From contig CALJAE010000197.1 of NCBI GenBank assembly GCA_938028175.1, positions 1 through 10,028 on the forward strand: a stretch of DNA of 10,028 bases. Direction: 5' to 3'. The notes beneath the pieces were generated by a model, which saw nothing but the letters and a program-made list of their open reading frames with translations, was not told where the DNA came from and did not search any database. This DNA is from an uncultured Acidimicrobiales bacterium. Lineage in GTDB: Bacteria; Actinomycetota; Acidimicrobiia; Acidimicrobiales; SZUA-35. Each line of letters begins with the position of its first letter. The stretch's first letter is position 1. Made by a program: the position numbers and the translations under genes. Below, in pieces: positions 1-7,800 of the stretch.

Positions 1-960
1 GGTATGCACATAGTTGCGCTTTGCAACCACATTTTTCCCTCTGCCTTCGATTCCAACAACTACATCTGAAATGTTGTTGTAACTTGCTTCAAAGTCGGCG
101 CCCGCAATTCCTTCCTTACAGTCTTGAGTAACACAGACAAGGGTGTTCTGCACAATTTCTGTATTTGTGTAGCCCCGCTCAATTTCGATCACGCTTTTGC
201 CACTAGCGTCACAACGAATACGAGAGTTCTTCACAGTGACATCGTCTGCTTTAATAAGTAGGCAACCGTTGATATCCAGGCCGTCAAGAACTTCACCATC
301 AGTAGTCACCTTGTAGTAGTCCCCGAAGTTTGTTGAGACATCTTGAAGGGAAGCTATTGGTTGCAAGACTCCGGTCTCTTCTGGAAGAACATAGGGAAGT
401 GAGCTTGGTGGTCTAGCCGTTGTTGTGGTATTACCCGTAGAAGTAGACGGCGTAGTTGCGCCTGGGCTGGTGTTGCTGGTACTAGTCGAAGATCTTGTTG
501 ATGTTGTTGTAGATGTGGTATTTCGATTTCGATCTAGTGAAGTAGAAGTTGAGGTCGAGTCTGTATCTTCGTCTGCGTCAGAATTGCTGGTTGAGGGTGT
601 GTCTGTATCGTTCGGATTTTGTTCTCTTTGGCTAGCTTCACCGGCCGAAGTTTGTCGGGATGGAACATTTGCAGCAGAACTTTCGTTGCCTTCATCAGCT
701 TGTGCCTCAAAGGCAAGTTCGCTTGGAGTGTCAGACGAATCTCCAATTACTTGTGGCAGACCAATATTGGTCGCTGCAAAGTTTAGGGTGCGTCCGGTCA
801 AACTGTATTCAGGGTTGAATCCAAATTCCAGCTCACCGGTTTCGGGGTTGACGCCTACAAACCAGCCAAGGCCGAGGCATAACAAGAGCAAGCCTGTGAT
901 ACCTGTGAGCACAGTGCGTCGTCGTATTCTTCTAAAGATGCGCCTGATTCTGCTTAACAA
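1..960 (-). CDS. Membrane-anchored Ser/Thr-linker beta-helix protein, copy 1 (C-terminus cut by window edge)
   Basis: The reading frame is open from 960 to base 1 with no stop (320 codons), so the C-terminal half of the head is outside the window. The start is TTG at 960: an in-frame TAG lies at 976-978, no ATG or GTG lies between, and AAGGGAG (969-975) sits 8 nt upstream. Residues 1-15 are Arg-rich, which by the positive-inside rule keeps the N-terminus in the cytoplasm. About 17-37 is a TM segment. About 38-85 is a juxtamembrane block shared with the next copy (INPETG-like start, then a GRTLNF and IGDSS pattern). About 86-195 is a Ser/Thr/Asp-rich, probably disordered linker. From about 196 (PYVLPEETG) the beta-helix head begins, with coil-like repeats such as DDVTVKNSRIRC and cysteines at 233, 250, 276 and 281 matching the paralogues. 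The function is unknown; surface display and carbohydrate or surface binding are inferences. The 121-bp gap to the preceding gene allows co-transcription. Confidence 0.85.
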   Translation of the reverse strand, partial: MLSRIRRIFRRIRRRTVLTGITGLLLLCLGLGWFVGVNPETGELEFGFNPEYSLTGRTLNFAATNIGLPQVIGDSSDTPSELAFEAQADEGNESSAANVPSRQTSAGEASQREQNPNDTDTPSTSNSDADEDTDSTSTSTSLDRNRNTTSTTTSTRSSTSTSNTSPGATTPSTSTGNTTTTARPPSSLPYVLPEETGVLQPIASLQDVSTNFGDYYKVTTDGEVLDGLDINGCLLIKADDVTVKNSRIRCDASGKSVIEIERGYTNTEIVQNTLVCVTQDCKEGIAGADFEASYNNISDVVVGIEGRGKNVVAKRNYVHT

Positions 961-968
961 TGCCCGCT

Positions 969-975
969 CTCCCTT
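969..975 (-). promoter_or_regulatory. Ribosome binding site deciding the TTG start of beta-helix copy 1
   Basis: The minus strand reads AAGGGAG, 8 nt before the TTG at 960. This is the only purine-rich Shine-Dalgarno match between the in-frame stop (976-978) and the first possible start. The protein made from this TTG (MLSRIRRIF-like) aligns with the MSLERIRKTL start of copy 2. Confidence 0.6.
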
Positions 976-1081
976 CTATATATAACGGGACGAACTGATG
1001 AGATCTTGAGATTTAGCCGATTCGGTTATTCTGGTGCCACTAGAGAACAGTGGTTGTTAACGCTTTGGCTGCGACGCATAG

Positions 1082-2416
1082 CTAGCTGCAAGCGCTGTTG
1101 TCTTGAAAGATTTCATCGTTAGGGATAAGTCCGCCCGCAATATATCTATTGCAGCCAACAAAGGTTCTCAAATTTGTGTTCACATGAATGAGACCATTTG
1201 GAAAGTCACTTCGCAGTAAGTTATCTCTGATTTGGCAGCCGATATCTCCACCGTTGCTCTTTCTGCAAAGGATTCCTTGATTCCAACTACCAACAACGTA
1301 GTTACTTAGAACGATTGCATTTGGAATATCGTTTTGTGAGGCTCGGATCTCAGGCTGAATAAAGATGGCGTGTTGAGCGGAGTTGTTACCTTTTAGATAG
1401 TTTCCTTCAAACCTTAAGTTGGCGCCTCCAAAGGTGCGCAGGCCGACTCTAAAGGCGTTGCCATTTGAAGTGGTAGAATCTGTGCCATCTCCAAGCGAGT
1501 GTATGTAATTTCGAGTTGCGGTTACATTATCGCCCAGAGCTCGCACTCCAGTGATAGATCCTGAAATGTCATTAAACGTTGCTCGTAGGTTTGATCCATC
1601 TATCCCAGCAGTACAGGGAGCTTCACCTGTGCCTGTTTCTAGACATCTAATCGTGTTTCTAAGAATGGTAGTTCCGGACACTCCACTGGAAATGGCGACG
1701 GCGCTTTTAAAGTCTGATCTAGCGCTTCGGCATGTAATGCGAGAATTTCGGATAGTTACATTGTCCGCTTGTACCGAGACACATCCCTCGATATTCAAAC
1801 GATTGAGATCTGCGCCTGGGGTATCAACGACATAGACGAGTTCGCCAATTGAACCCACCGGCGTTAGTTCTTCATCACTAAATGGGGTACCAGTTTCAGA
1901 AGGCATCACGTAAGGAAGCGTTGGGCTCGGAGCCTGAGTTGTCGCAGTAGAGTTCGAAGTGCCAGGGGAGGTTGTTGTTGGCAATGCGCTGGTAGTTGTG
2001 TTTCGAGAGTCGCTTGGCGTCGTACTAGTTGTAATCCGCTCTTCTCCAGCAGTGGACCGGCTGACAGTAGATTCAGTGCTCCGCGAAGTTGAAGGTCTTG
2101 TGGATCTATCAGACTGTCTAGCCCGAAGGGTGGCCTCGCTACCGGTATCAGTATTATCAGCGAAGGCGAGCTCTGTTGAGTCGTTTGCTGAATCGCCAAT
2201 CAAATTTGGAACACCAACATTTGAGGCAACGAAGTTTAGAGACCTGCCAGCGAAACTGTTCTCTCCTGTGACACCAATTTCGAAGCGGCCGGTTTCAGGG
2301 TTGATGCCGATAAGCCAACCGAAGATCATAGTCAAGAACAAGAAGCCTCCAATTGACATGAGGGCATGACGCTTCTTAACTGTTCTTAAAGTTTTCCGAA
2401 TTCTTTCTAACGACAT
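1082..2416 (-). CDS. Membrane-anchored Ser/Thr-linker beta-helix protein, copy 2
   Basis: The 444-residue protein is complete. I chose ATG 2416 over the in-frame ATG 2446 because MSLERIRKTL aligns with the start of copy 1 and GAGGG (2421-2425) precedes it; ATG 2446 also has a TAAGGG upstream, so a 10-residue extension remains possible. In order: basic cytoplasmic tail (1-18), TM (about 21-38), juxtamembrane block shared with copy 1 (39-90), Ser/Thr/Arg linker (about 91-165) and right-handed beta-helix head (about 168-444). The linker carries several Arg residues, unlike the acidic linkers of the neighbours. Cysteines lie at about 212, 229, 258, 268, 384, 394, 422 and 443. Visible head motifs are NVTIRNSRITC, TATRNYIHSL, GLRxxGGAN and FIQPE, ending in NSACS. 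No catalytic site of a known lyase or glycosidase is recognisable. The head should be extracellular and may be disulphide-stabilised. Function unknown. Confidence 0.88.
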   Translation of the reverse strand: MSLERIRKTLRTVKKRHALMSIGGFLFLTMIFGWLIGINPETGRFEIGVTGENSFAGRSLNFVASNVGVPNLIGDSANDSTELAFADNTDTGSEATLRARQSDRSTRPSTSRSTESTVSRSTAGEERITTSTTPSDSRNTTTSALPTTTSPGTSNSTATTQAPSPTLPYVMPSETGTPFSDEELTPVGSIGELVYVVDTPGADLNRLNIEGCVSVQADNVTIRNSRITCRSARSDFKSAVAISSGVSGTTILRNTIRCLETGTGEAPCTAGIDGSNLRATFNDISGSITGVRALGDNVTATRNYIHSLGDGTDSTTSNGNAFRVGLRTFGGANLRFEGNYLKGNNSAQHAIFIQPEIRASQNDIPNAIVLSNYVVGSWNQGILCRKSNGGDIGCQIRDNLLRSDFPNGLIHVNTNLRTFVGCNRYIAGGLIPNDEIFQDNSACS

Positions 2417-2420
2417 TCTG

Positions 2421-2425
2421 CCCTC
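2421..2425 (-). promoter_or_regulatory. Ribosome binding site favouring the ATG 2416 start of copy 2
   Basis: The minus strand reads GAGGG, 4 nt before ATG 2416. It supports the shorter form, which also matches the N-terminus of copy 1. A competing TAAGGG (2455-2460) lies 8 nt before ATG 2446, so the choice is not certain. Confidence 0.5.
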
Positions 2426-2510
2426 AAATACGAGTAACGGCGTCATTCGAACAACCCTTAAGGGCTGAATAGTCTCTTTCTAAGAGTTTTACGGGTGCCT
2501 TCCGATAAAG

Positions 2511-3773
2511 CTAGCTGCAGCTGTTATTGTTTTGGGTGGCGCCGAAGATTTGAGAGTTAGCTACAAACCCACCGCCAATAAGCCTGTTGCAGGCGACACG
2601 GCTTGTTCGATCAGTCGAAATATGAATTAGAGTGCCAGGCAAGCCGTCAGCGATGATATTGCCCTGCACATTACAGTCGACGGCAAAGCTATTGTCTGTA
2701 TGTGAACGGCACTCGATGCCGCCTTGCCAGCTTCCTGTGATGTAGTTATCTCTCACTACGGCGGTTGGCGTGTTGCCTCCCTGGGCGAGTGATTCTGGTT
2801 GGATAAACACTCCTCTAACGGATCCAGTTGAGCCTTCTAAATAGTTCCCGACGAAGCTAATGTTCGCTCCACCGTAACTTCGAAGACCGTTGTTGAAAGA
2901 TTGGCCTGTTGCCTGCCATGGATCAGTTCCGGTTCGCAGGCTGTGTATGTAGTTCCTGGTGGCCGTTACATTTGGTCCCGTTGTCAAAATGCCATTAACT
3001 CCGCCTGAGATATTGTTAAGCCTTGCTGTAAAATTTGATCCTCTAATTCCAGCCGAGCAAGGAGCAATGTTAGAACCGGTAGCGGTACAAACTATATTGT
3101 TACTTACAATCTCAGTGCCCGTCACACCTGTTGGAATTTCGATACCGCTCACGATGTCTGTTCGGTCGGATCTGCAGGTAATTCGAGAATTTCTTACGGT
3201 TACATCGTCGGCCTCGATAAGCAGGCATCCTTCAATATTCTGGCCTTCGATAACAGCACCAGGGGTATCGACGACATATGTGAGCTCTGCTCGAGAGCCG
3301 ACATTGGTCAGGGTTGCTGCCGGTACCCCGATACCGGTGTCATTTGGAACTGCATAAGGTTGAGATGGCCCAGACGCAGATGACGGTGTATTGGTTGCAC
3401 CTGTGCTGGTGGTAGTTGACGTGTTTGTTGAACTTGTGGCCTGAGTTTCTGTTTCGGCCTCTCCATCATCGCCGTCTGAGTCGGCTCCACTTGTACTTTC
3501 AGTTGTATCATCGTCGGCAGTTTCAGCTGAGCTCGTTTCTTGTTCGGTTTCAGTAGTGGTGGGATCAGGATCTAGGTTTTCTTCAGCTCCTTGGACCTGA
3601 GAGAGAGTTGTGGGAGCAGCGAGTAACTCCGCATTTTCAGAGGTGAATACATCGTCCGAAGAATCATCCATCACCCCGCTGGATATTTCAGTGTCGGGAG
3701 AAGTTAGTACATACCAAGCAGTGCCTACCAAGAAAGCAAAGATGAGGGCAAGGCCCACCAAAAGACGCCGCAT
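2511..3773 (-). CDS. Membrane-anchored Ser/Thr-linker beta-helix protein, copy 3 (first gene of the array)
   Basis: The 420-residue protein is complete and starts at ATG 3773. Residues 1-24 form a short signal-anchor (MRRLLVGLAL then hydrophobic). About 25-137 is an acidic Asp/Glu/Ser/Thr-rich linker, and about 138-420 is the beta-helix head. The linker lacks the juxtamembrane GRxLNF/IGDS block that copies 1 and 2 share, so this copy has a different stalk. Cysteines at 183, 200, 229, 239, 355, 367, 395 and 419 match all eight of copy 2, with identical spacing for the first five. Head motifs DDVTVRNSRITC, NVTATRNYIHSL, GLRSYGGAN, VFIQPE and terminal NNNSCS are shared. The topology predicts an extracellular head tethered to the cytoplasmic membrane. 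It is the 5' gene of the tandem set, 94 bp before copy 2. There is no good Shine-Dalgarno, but a TATTAT box lies 7 nt before the ATG, so it may be translated leaderless. Function unknown. Confidence 0.88.
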   Translation of the reverse strand: MRRLLVGLALIFAFLVGTAWYVLTSPDTEISSGVMDDSSDDVFTSENAELLAAPTTLSQVQGAEENLDPDPTTTETEQETSSAETADDDTTESTSGADSDGDDGEAETETQATSSTNTSTTTSTGATNTPSSASGPSQPYAVPNDTGIGVPAATLTNVGSRAELTYVVDTPGAVIEGQNIEGCLLIEADDVTVRNSRITCRSDRTDIVSGIEIPTGVTGTEIVSNNIVCTATGSNIAPCSAGIRGSNFTARLNNISGGVNGILTTGPNVTATRNYIHSLRTGTDPWQATGQSFNNGLRSYGGANISFVGNYLEGSTGSVRGVFIQPESLAQGGNTPTAVVRDNYITGSWQGGIECRSHTDNSFAVDCNVQGNIIADGLPGTLIHISTDRTSRVACNRLIGGGFVANSQIFGATQNNNSCS

Positions 3774-3780
3774 AGACCCA

Positions 3781-3786
3781 ATAATA
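3781..3786 (-). promoter_or_regulatory. Putative -10 box for a leaderless transcript of beta-helix copy 3
   Basis: The minus strand reads TATTAT followed by 7 nt and then the ATG at 3773. This spacing would place the transcription start at or next to the A of the start codon, as in the leaderless mRNAs common in actinobacteria. The poor Shine-Dalgarno context supports this. No convincing -35 hexamer is visible 17-18 nt upstream, so the call is tentative. Confidence 0.3.
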
Positions 3787-3838
3787 GACTATTTCTGTGT
3801 ATCGGGCCCAGAATCGAAACGTTTGCCACATGAAAGCT

Positions 3839-3859
3839 ACTGAAATAGGGCTTTTCAGT
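3839..3859. promoter_or_regulatory. Inverted repeat in the divergent intergenic region (possible operator)
   Basis: ACTGAAA and TTTCAGT form perfect 7-bp arms around a 7-bp spacer, between beta-helix copy 3 and the Fpg-like gene. The position would suit an operator controlling one or both divergent genes. The arms are short, no second copy was seen in the window, and the call rests on symmetry alone. Confidence 0.2.
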
Positions 3860-3933
3860 CAGTTTGGGAAGGTTAACCTGCTCTAAATCGTCCCATATCT
3901 CATTTGGCACCCTAAAGTGGGGGTGGCTAATTT

Positions 3934-3939
3934 GGAAAG
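3934..3939 (+). promoter_or_regulatory. Ribosome binding site selecting ATG 3947 of the Fpg-like gene
   Basis: GGAAAG lies 7 nt before ATG 3947. The frame could also open at GTG 3917, but that would add ten residues that match nothing in the Fpg family, and no comparable purine-rich site precedes it at a normal distance. Confidence 0.55.
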
Positions 3940-3946
3940 CCAAGTC

Positions 3947-4783
3947 ATGAAACTTAAGCTTGAACTCCCAGAAATCGAGACATACCGTCGGGATTTAGAA
4001 AGAGAATTCGTCGGACGCAAGATAAAAGATCTTGACATTAAGGCGATGACTCTCTTCCCCGAGATCAGAACCAAGAAAGAGGTCGCTGACCTTGTAGTTG
4101 GTTCAAAGGTTGAGTTAGTCGACCGTAAGGGGATGACTATCTCGGTCGAGCTTAACAACGGCAACTACCTGATAATCAGGCTAGGCGAAGCCGCAGAAAT
4201 GTCTAAAGGATCCAAGGACCGTGGCCCAAAGCTAAAGATGTCAATAAGTTTCACTCAGGGTGGGGACTGGAAGATATGGGACTCTTCGGCTGAAACTGAG
4301 ATTCTCGTCACTAACAAAGAAGGTCTTCCTCACGCCCTATATGACGAGAAGCGACCTGGTTTGGATTTGCAAAATCAGCCTCTGTCTTGGATCGAGTTCG
4401 GAAGATTTGTGATTCAGCAAGATAAGCCGCTAAAGCAACTTCTGACCGATCAATCCATATTCGTTGGAATTGGAGACATCTACTCGAATGAAATTTTGTT
4501 CGATGCAGGTCTTATGTATGACAGGTCTTCAGCAACTCTTTCAACACAAGAAGTTCGCCGACTATATAGATCAGTGGCGGGAGTTCTTCATGAGGCAGCA
4601 CGATATGGCGGAACTTCGCACCCAGACAGACCATTCTTTAACATGATTGGTGAAGAGGGACTATTCTCTCAACACCTAGCAGTATTCGATAAAGCAGGAG
4701 AGCTAAGCCCAAGATCAAGAACTGAGATACTGAAAACCCGCTTCAAGAACCAAACTGTGTTCTACTGTAGTACACAGGTATAG
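3947..4783 (+). CDS. Degenerate Fpg/MutM/Nei-family protein, probably non-catalytic
   Basis: The 278-residue product has the size and order of formamidopyrimidine-DNA glycosylases, which excise oxidised purines using an N-terminal proline. The ELPEIET motif (6-12) matches the family start, but a Leu occupies the Pro position and five residues precede the motif, so no catalytic N-terminal amine is available there. The helix-two-turn-helix region (about 155-215) is well kept (LKQLLTDQ, FVGIGDIYSNE), though the phosphate-contacting Asn of GxGNIY is Asp177. The beta-hairpin Lys aligns with Met63. The C-terminal zinc finger (about 247-278) keeps only one of four cysteines (Cys274; the others are Ser254, Ser257 and Gln277), and the finger Arg aligns with Gln269. 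The frame is intact and it lies 54 bp before smc, so it is likely expressed. I infer a DNA-binding or structural role without glycosylase activity. The alternative, an active divergent enzyme, would need a different nucleophile. Confidence 0.8.
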   Translation: MKLKLELPEIETYRRDLEREFVGRKIKDLDIKAMTLFPEIRTKKEVADLVVGSKVELVDRKGMTISVELNNGNYLIIRLGEAAEMSKGSKDRGPKLKMSISFTQGGDWKIWDSSAETEILVTNKEGLPHALYDEKRPGLDLQNQPLSWIEFGRFVIQQDKPLKQLLTDQSIFVGIGDIYSNEILFDAGLMYDRSSATLSTQEVRRLYRSVAGVLHEAARYGGTSHPDRPFFNMIGEEGLFSQHLAVFDKAGELSPRSRTEILKTRFKNQTVFYCSTQV

Positions 4784-4825
4784 CGCGTTAACATAGTGTC
4801 CCCTTGGCGAGGTTAAGGTTGAGTT

Positions 4826-4834
4826 AGAGGAAAG
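4826..4834 (+). promoter_or_regulatory. Ribosome binding site for the GTG start of smc
   Basis: AGAGGAAAG lies just before GTG 4838 (3 nt from its last base, 6-7 nt from the GAGG core). It supports the GTG start, which gives the usual SMC N-terminus (VKAITIKGFKSF) a few residues from the initiator. Confidence 0.6.
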
Positions 4835-4837
4835 TTT

Positions 4838-7800
4838 GTGTTCGTAAAAGCCATCACTATAAAGGGTTTCAAATCGTTTGCTGACCCGGCAACACTAGAC
4901 CTAGAGCCAGGCATATCTGTTGTCGTCGGCCCCAACGGTAGTGGTAAGTCAAACGTCGTCGATGCGCTGGCGTGGGTACTAGGTGCTCAAGCTCCAACAG
5001 CTGTCAGAAGTCAGAAGATGGACGATGTCATATTCGCTGGTACTACTGCAAAGAAAGCTCTTGGAAGAGCAGAAGTGTCAATCACAATTGACAACACCGA
5101 CGGCGAACTATCTGTTGAGTTCTCCGAAGTGACAATCACTCGAACGCTGTTCCGGTCTGGTGACTCGGAATATGCAATCAACGGAGTCGAGTGCCGTTTG
5201 CTCGACATTCAAGAGTTGCTTAGCGATTCAGGGGTTGGGCGACAACAGCATATTATTGTTTCCCAGGGACGAATTGATGCTGTACTGAATGCACGCCCAG
5301 AAGACCGTCGCTCAATTATTGAAGAGGCAGCTGGTGTTCTTAAATACCGTAAGCGCAAAGAGCGCGCAGAACGACGTCTCTCTTCGACTGGAGAAGACTT
5401 AAGTCGCCTAAAGGATCTATCTCGGGAAGTTAACCGACAGATTAAGCCACTCCGCCGCCAAGCAGAGGCAGCGCAACGCTATGACGGACTAGTTGAAGAA
5501 CTAAATGGTCTCAAGTCGTATTTAGCAGGTCAACAAATTTCACGACTTCGAGCAGAAACTGATAAGTGTCAAGAATCTAAGAGCCAGCTAGCTGGTCGGA
5601 TAAATGAAGTTGACAGCGAAATCGCTGATCTCGATAATTCCCTGCAGACTGCGGAGACTGAGTTAGCTAACCTGGGCGAGTCAGATGTAAGCGATATGCT
5701 CAGCCGGGTTTCTGGTCTGATTGAACGAGTCAAAGGTCAAATTAACGTAACTACCGAGCGTAAAGCTCGATTCGCCAGCGAACTTAAGGCTGCAGTCGAC
5801 GAAGGACTTGTATCTAATCTGGAGTCTGAGCTGACTCGAATAGATGCAGAGTTAGCATTGGTCTCAGCTGAGTTGGATGCTGTCAGCCCTGAATTCTCAG
5901 ACCTAGAAGTAGAGGAAGCAAATCTTCACAACAAGCAGCTTTCCTTCGATGCTGAATGGTCAGATGGACCAATTGTTGCTCCAACAAGGGTTGCAGAGGT
6001 AAGGGCTCAAGTTGACGCCCTGTCTGTGGCATCACAGAGATCAGATGATCGCTTGAAGCAAATATCTACCCAGATTGACCACACAGTAGAACGCAATGAG
6101 GCTGCTCGGGTAGCTAGAGAAGAAGCCTCCCAAGCATTGTCTCTGCTGGATAATCAGCTACCAAGTATCTCGGAAGAGTTAGATGCTGAAGTGTCAAGAC
6201 TCGAAACACTAGAGTCTGAAGCTACGAAGCTCACTGAGCTACGCAGAGTAGCTGACTCTGAGGTTAGTCACTGGAACGCTAGACAGGATGCACTGGCGTC
6301 GGCGCTCGAAAGTGCAAGAGCTGAAGCTGGAGCACAAGTGCTCGAGGGAGCTCCCGGTGTTGTAGGCGTGTTGCTTGAGCTAATAAAGATCGATGATGGT
6401 TGGGAAAAAGCAATAGAGGCTGCTCTCGGAGGAGCACTACGTTCAATCGTGGTTGAAGACTCTACTAATGGGGCGACAGCGCTTGGTCTGCTGGCTGATG
6501 CTGATATCGCAGGTTCGGTCGCCACACTGGGTGCCTCTCCTTTTTGGCCAGCCAATCAACCGACATCTCCGATACGTAGTCACATAAAGACTTCAAACTC
6601 TGACCTTGCAGCACTATTAGACGTGTTGTTAGCAGAAGTGGAAGTGATCGAAGGATCATGGAAGCAGGGCTACGACAAGGCAGTGATATCGCCAAACAAA
6701 GTATTTGTTACGACCGATGGTGACCGCTTTGCCCCAGGGGAGTGGAAGTTGTCATCTGGTGGTTCAGGTGCTTCCGCTGCTGCTCTAGCCGAAGCCAAAG
6801 AAAAGCTTACAGAGTGTGAAACTATCGCTGCTGATTGTGTTGCTGAACTTGACCAAGCTAGTGAGCAAGTTGTTGCTTCTAGAACCAAGATTGACCTGTT
6901 GCGCTCTAATCTAGCAAAGTGCAACCAAGACAAGCAGTCAGAGACTGCACGTGTCGAATTTTCTAATTCTGAAGCCAGTGAGTGTGAGCGTCTTATCCAA
7001 GACCTCGATGCTCAGCGTGCCGAGTTGTTTTCAGATAAGCAGCGCGATGCAGAAGAGCTCAAGCAGCTCTTAAGTGAGCTGCCGAAACTCGAACTAGCGG
7101 AGTCTGAGATCGAAGCTCAGATGGAAAAGTTTGAAAGCTCAAGAACCGAAATTGAGAGTAACTTACGAACAGTTGCTGTCAGAAGGTCTGAACTTCAAGT
7201 CAAGCGTGAATCGCTTAAAGAGAAGCAAAATTCACTCCAACAGAGAAAAGAACAAGTTGCTAGTCGTCTCGAAGGTTTAGGCGAGCAAAGAGAATCTGCT
7301 ATCGAGAAACGTGAACAACTTGAGTCCGCTCTCGTTGAGGCAGACAACTTGTTAGTTCGACTTGGTGCCTGTGATCAAACAGTAGCTCAGTGGCTACAGT
7401 CCCTAAGATCAAAGCAAGCTGCTCAATCGAATTCAGCAAGGGCTCTTACCGATAGTCTCGCCGGTTTACGAACTAGAAGAACCGAACTTGATCGAGAGAT
7501 GATCGGCTGTCGTGACAAAATCAATGCGGCTGAGATCACAGAAGCCGAATGTAAAGTCAAGCTTGAAGCGATCGAAGAAGCACTTCACCGTGAGCTTGGG
7601 CTGTCGGTGGATAAAGTTGTAGACACTCCTGAACCAGAGTTGCCAGATGCCACTACCGCTGGTGAGCAAGTAACAGAGCTCGAAAAAGAACTTAAGCTAA
7701 TGGGGGCAATCAACCCGTTGGCAGTCGCCGAATATGAAGAGCTAACCGAGAGAAGTGACTTCCTCACAGAACAAATTGATGATGTAAACAAAGCCCGTAC

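Larger units (their letters stand above)
1..3773 (-). repeat. Tandem array of three paralogous beta-helix surface protein genes
   Basis: The three genes share head architecture, cysteine pattern and, where the C-terminus is visible (copies 2 and 3), the terminal SCS or SACS signature. They lie head-to-tail with gaps of 94 and 121 bp. The array continues beyond the left edge, because copy 1 is incomplete. Divergence at protein level is large, which points to old duplication rather than a recent tandem repeat. Confidence 0.8.

Noticed and set aside
376..393. LPEETG in copy 1 and the related PYxxPxxTG motif in the other copies resemble a sortase LPxTG signal
   Set aside because: It has one residue too many, lies in the middle of the protein at the stalk-head junction, and is not followed by a C-terminal hydrophobic segment and basic tail.
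977..984. TATATATA upstream of copy 1 as a -10 promoter element
   Set aside because: Transcription would start within or after the Shine-Dalgarno used for the TTG start, and no -35 element is visible.
425..985. A 186-codon plus-strand open frame opposite beta-helix copy 1
   Set aside because: It is a shadow of the Ser/Thr-rich stalk codons: its Val-rich, repetitive product has no family features, while the minus frame encodes the TM-stalk-head architecture.
1037..1053. CCACT/AGTGG inverted repeat downstream of beta-helix copy 2
   Set aside because: The stem is only 5 bp and no U-tract follows on the minus strand, so it is not supported as a terminator.
2455..2464. CCCTTAAGGG perfect 10-bp palindrome between copies 2 and 3
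   Set aside because: About ten perfect 10-bp palindromes are expected by chance in a window of this size. It has no partner site. A similar AGGTTAACCT at 3870-3879 is rejected for the same reason.
2474..2490. CTCTT-TCT-AAGAG-TTTT looks like a small terminator on the plus strand
   Set aside because: No plus-strand gene ends there, the stem is short and AT-rich, and it lacks a U-tract in the minus orientation that is transcribed.
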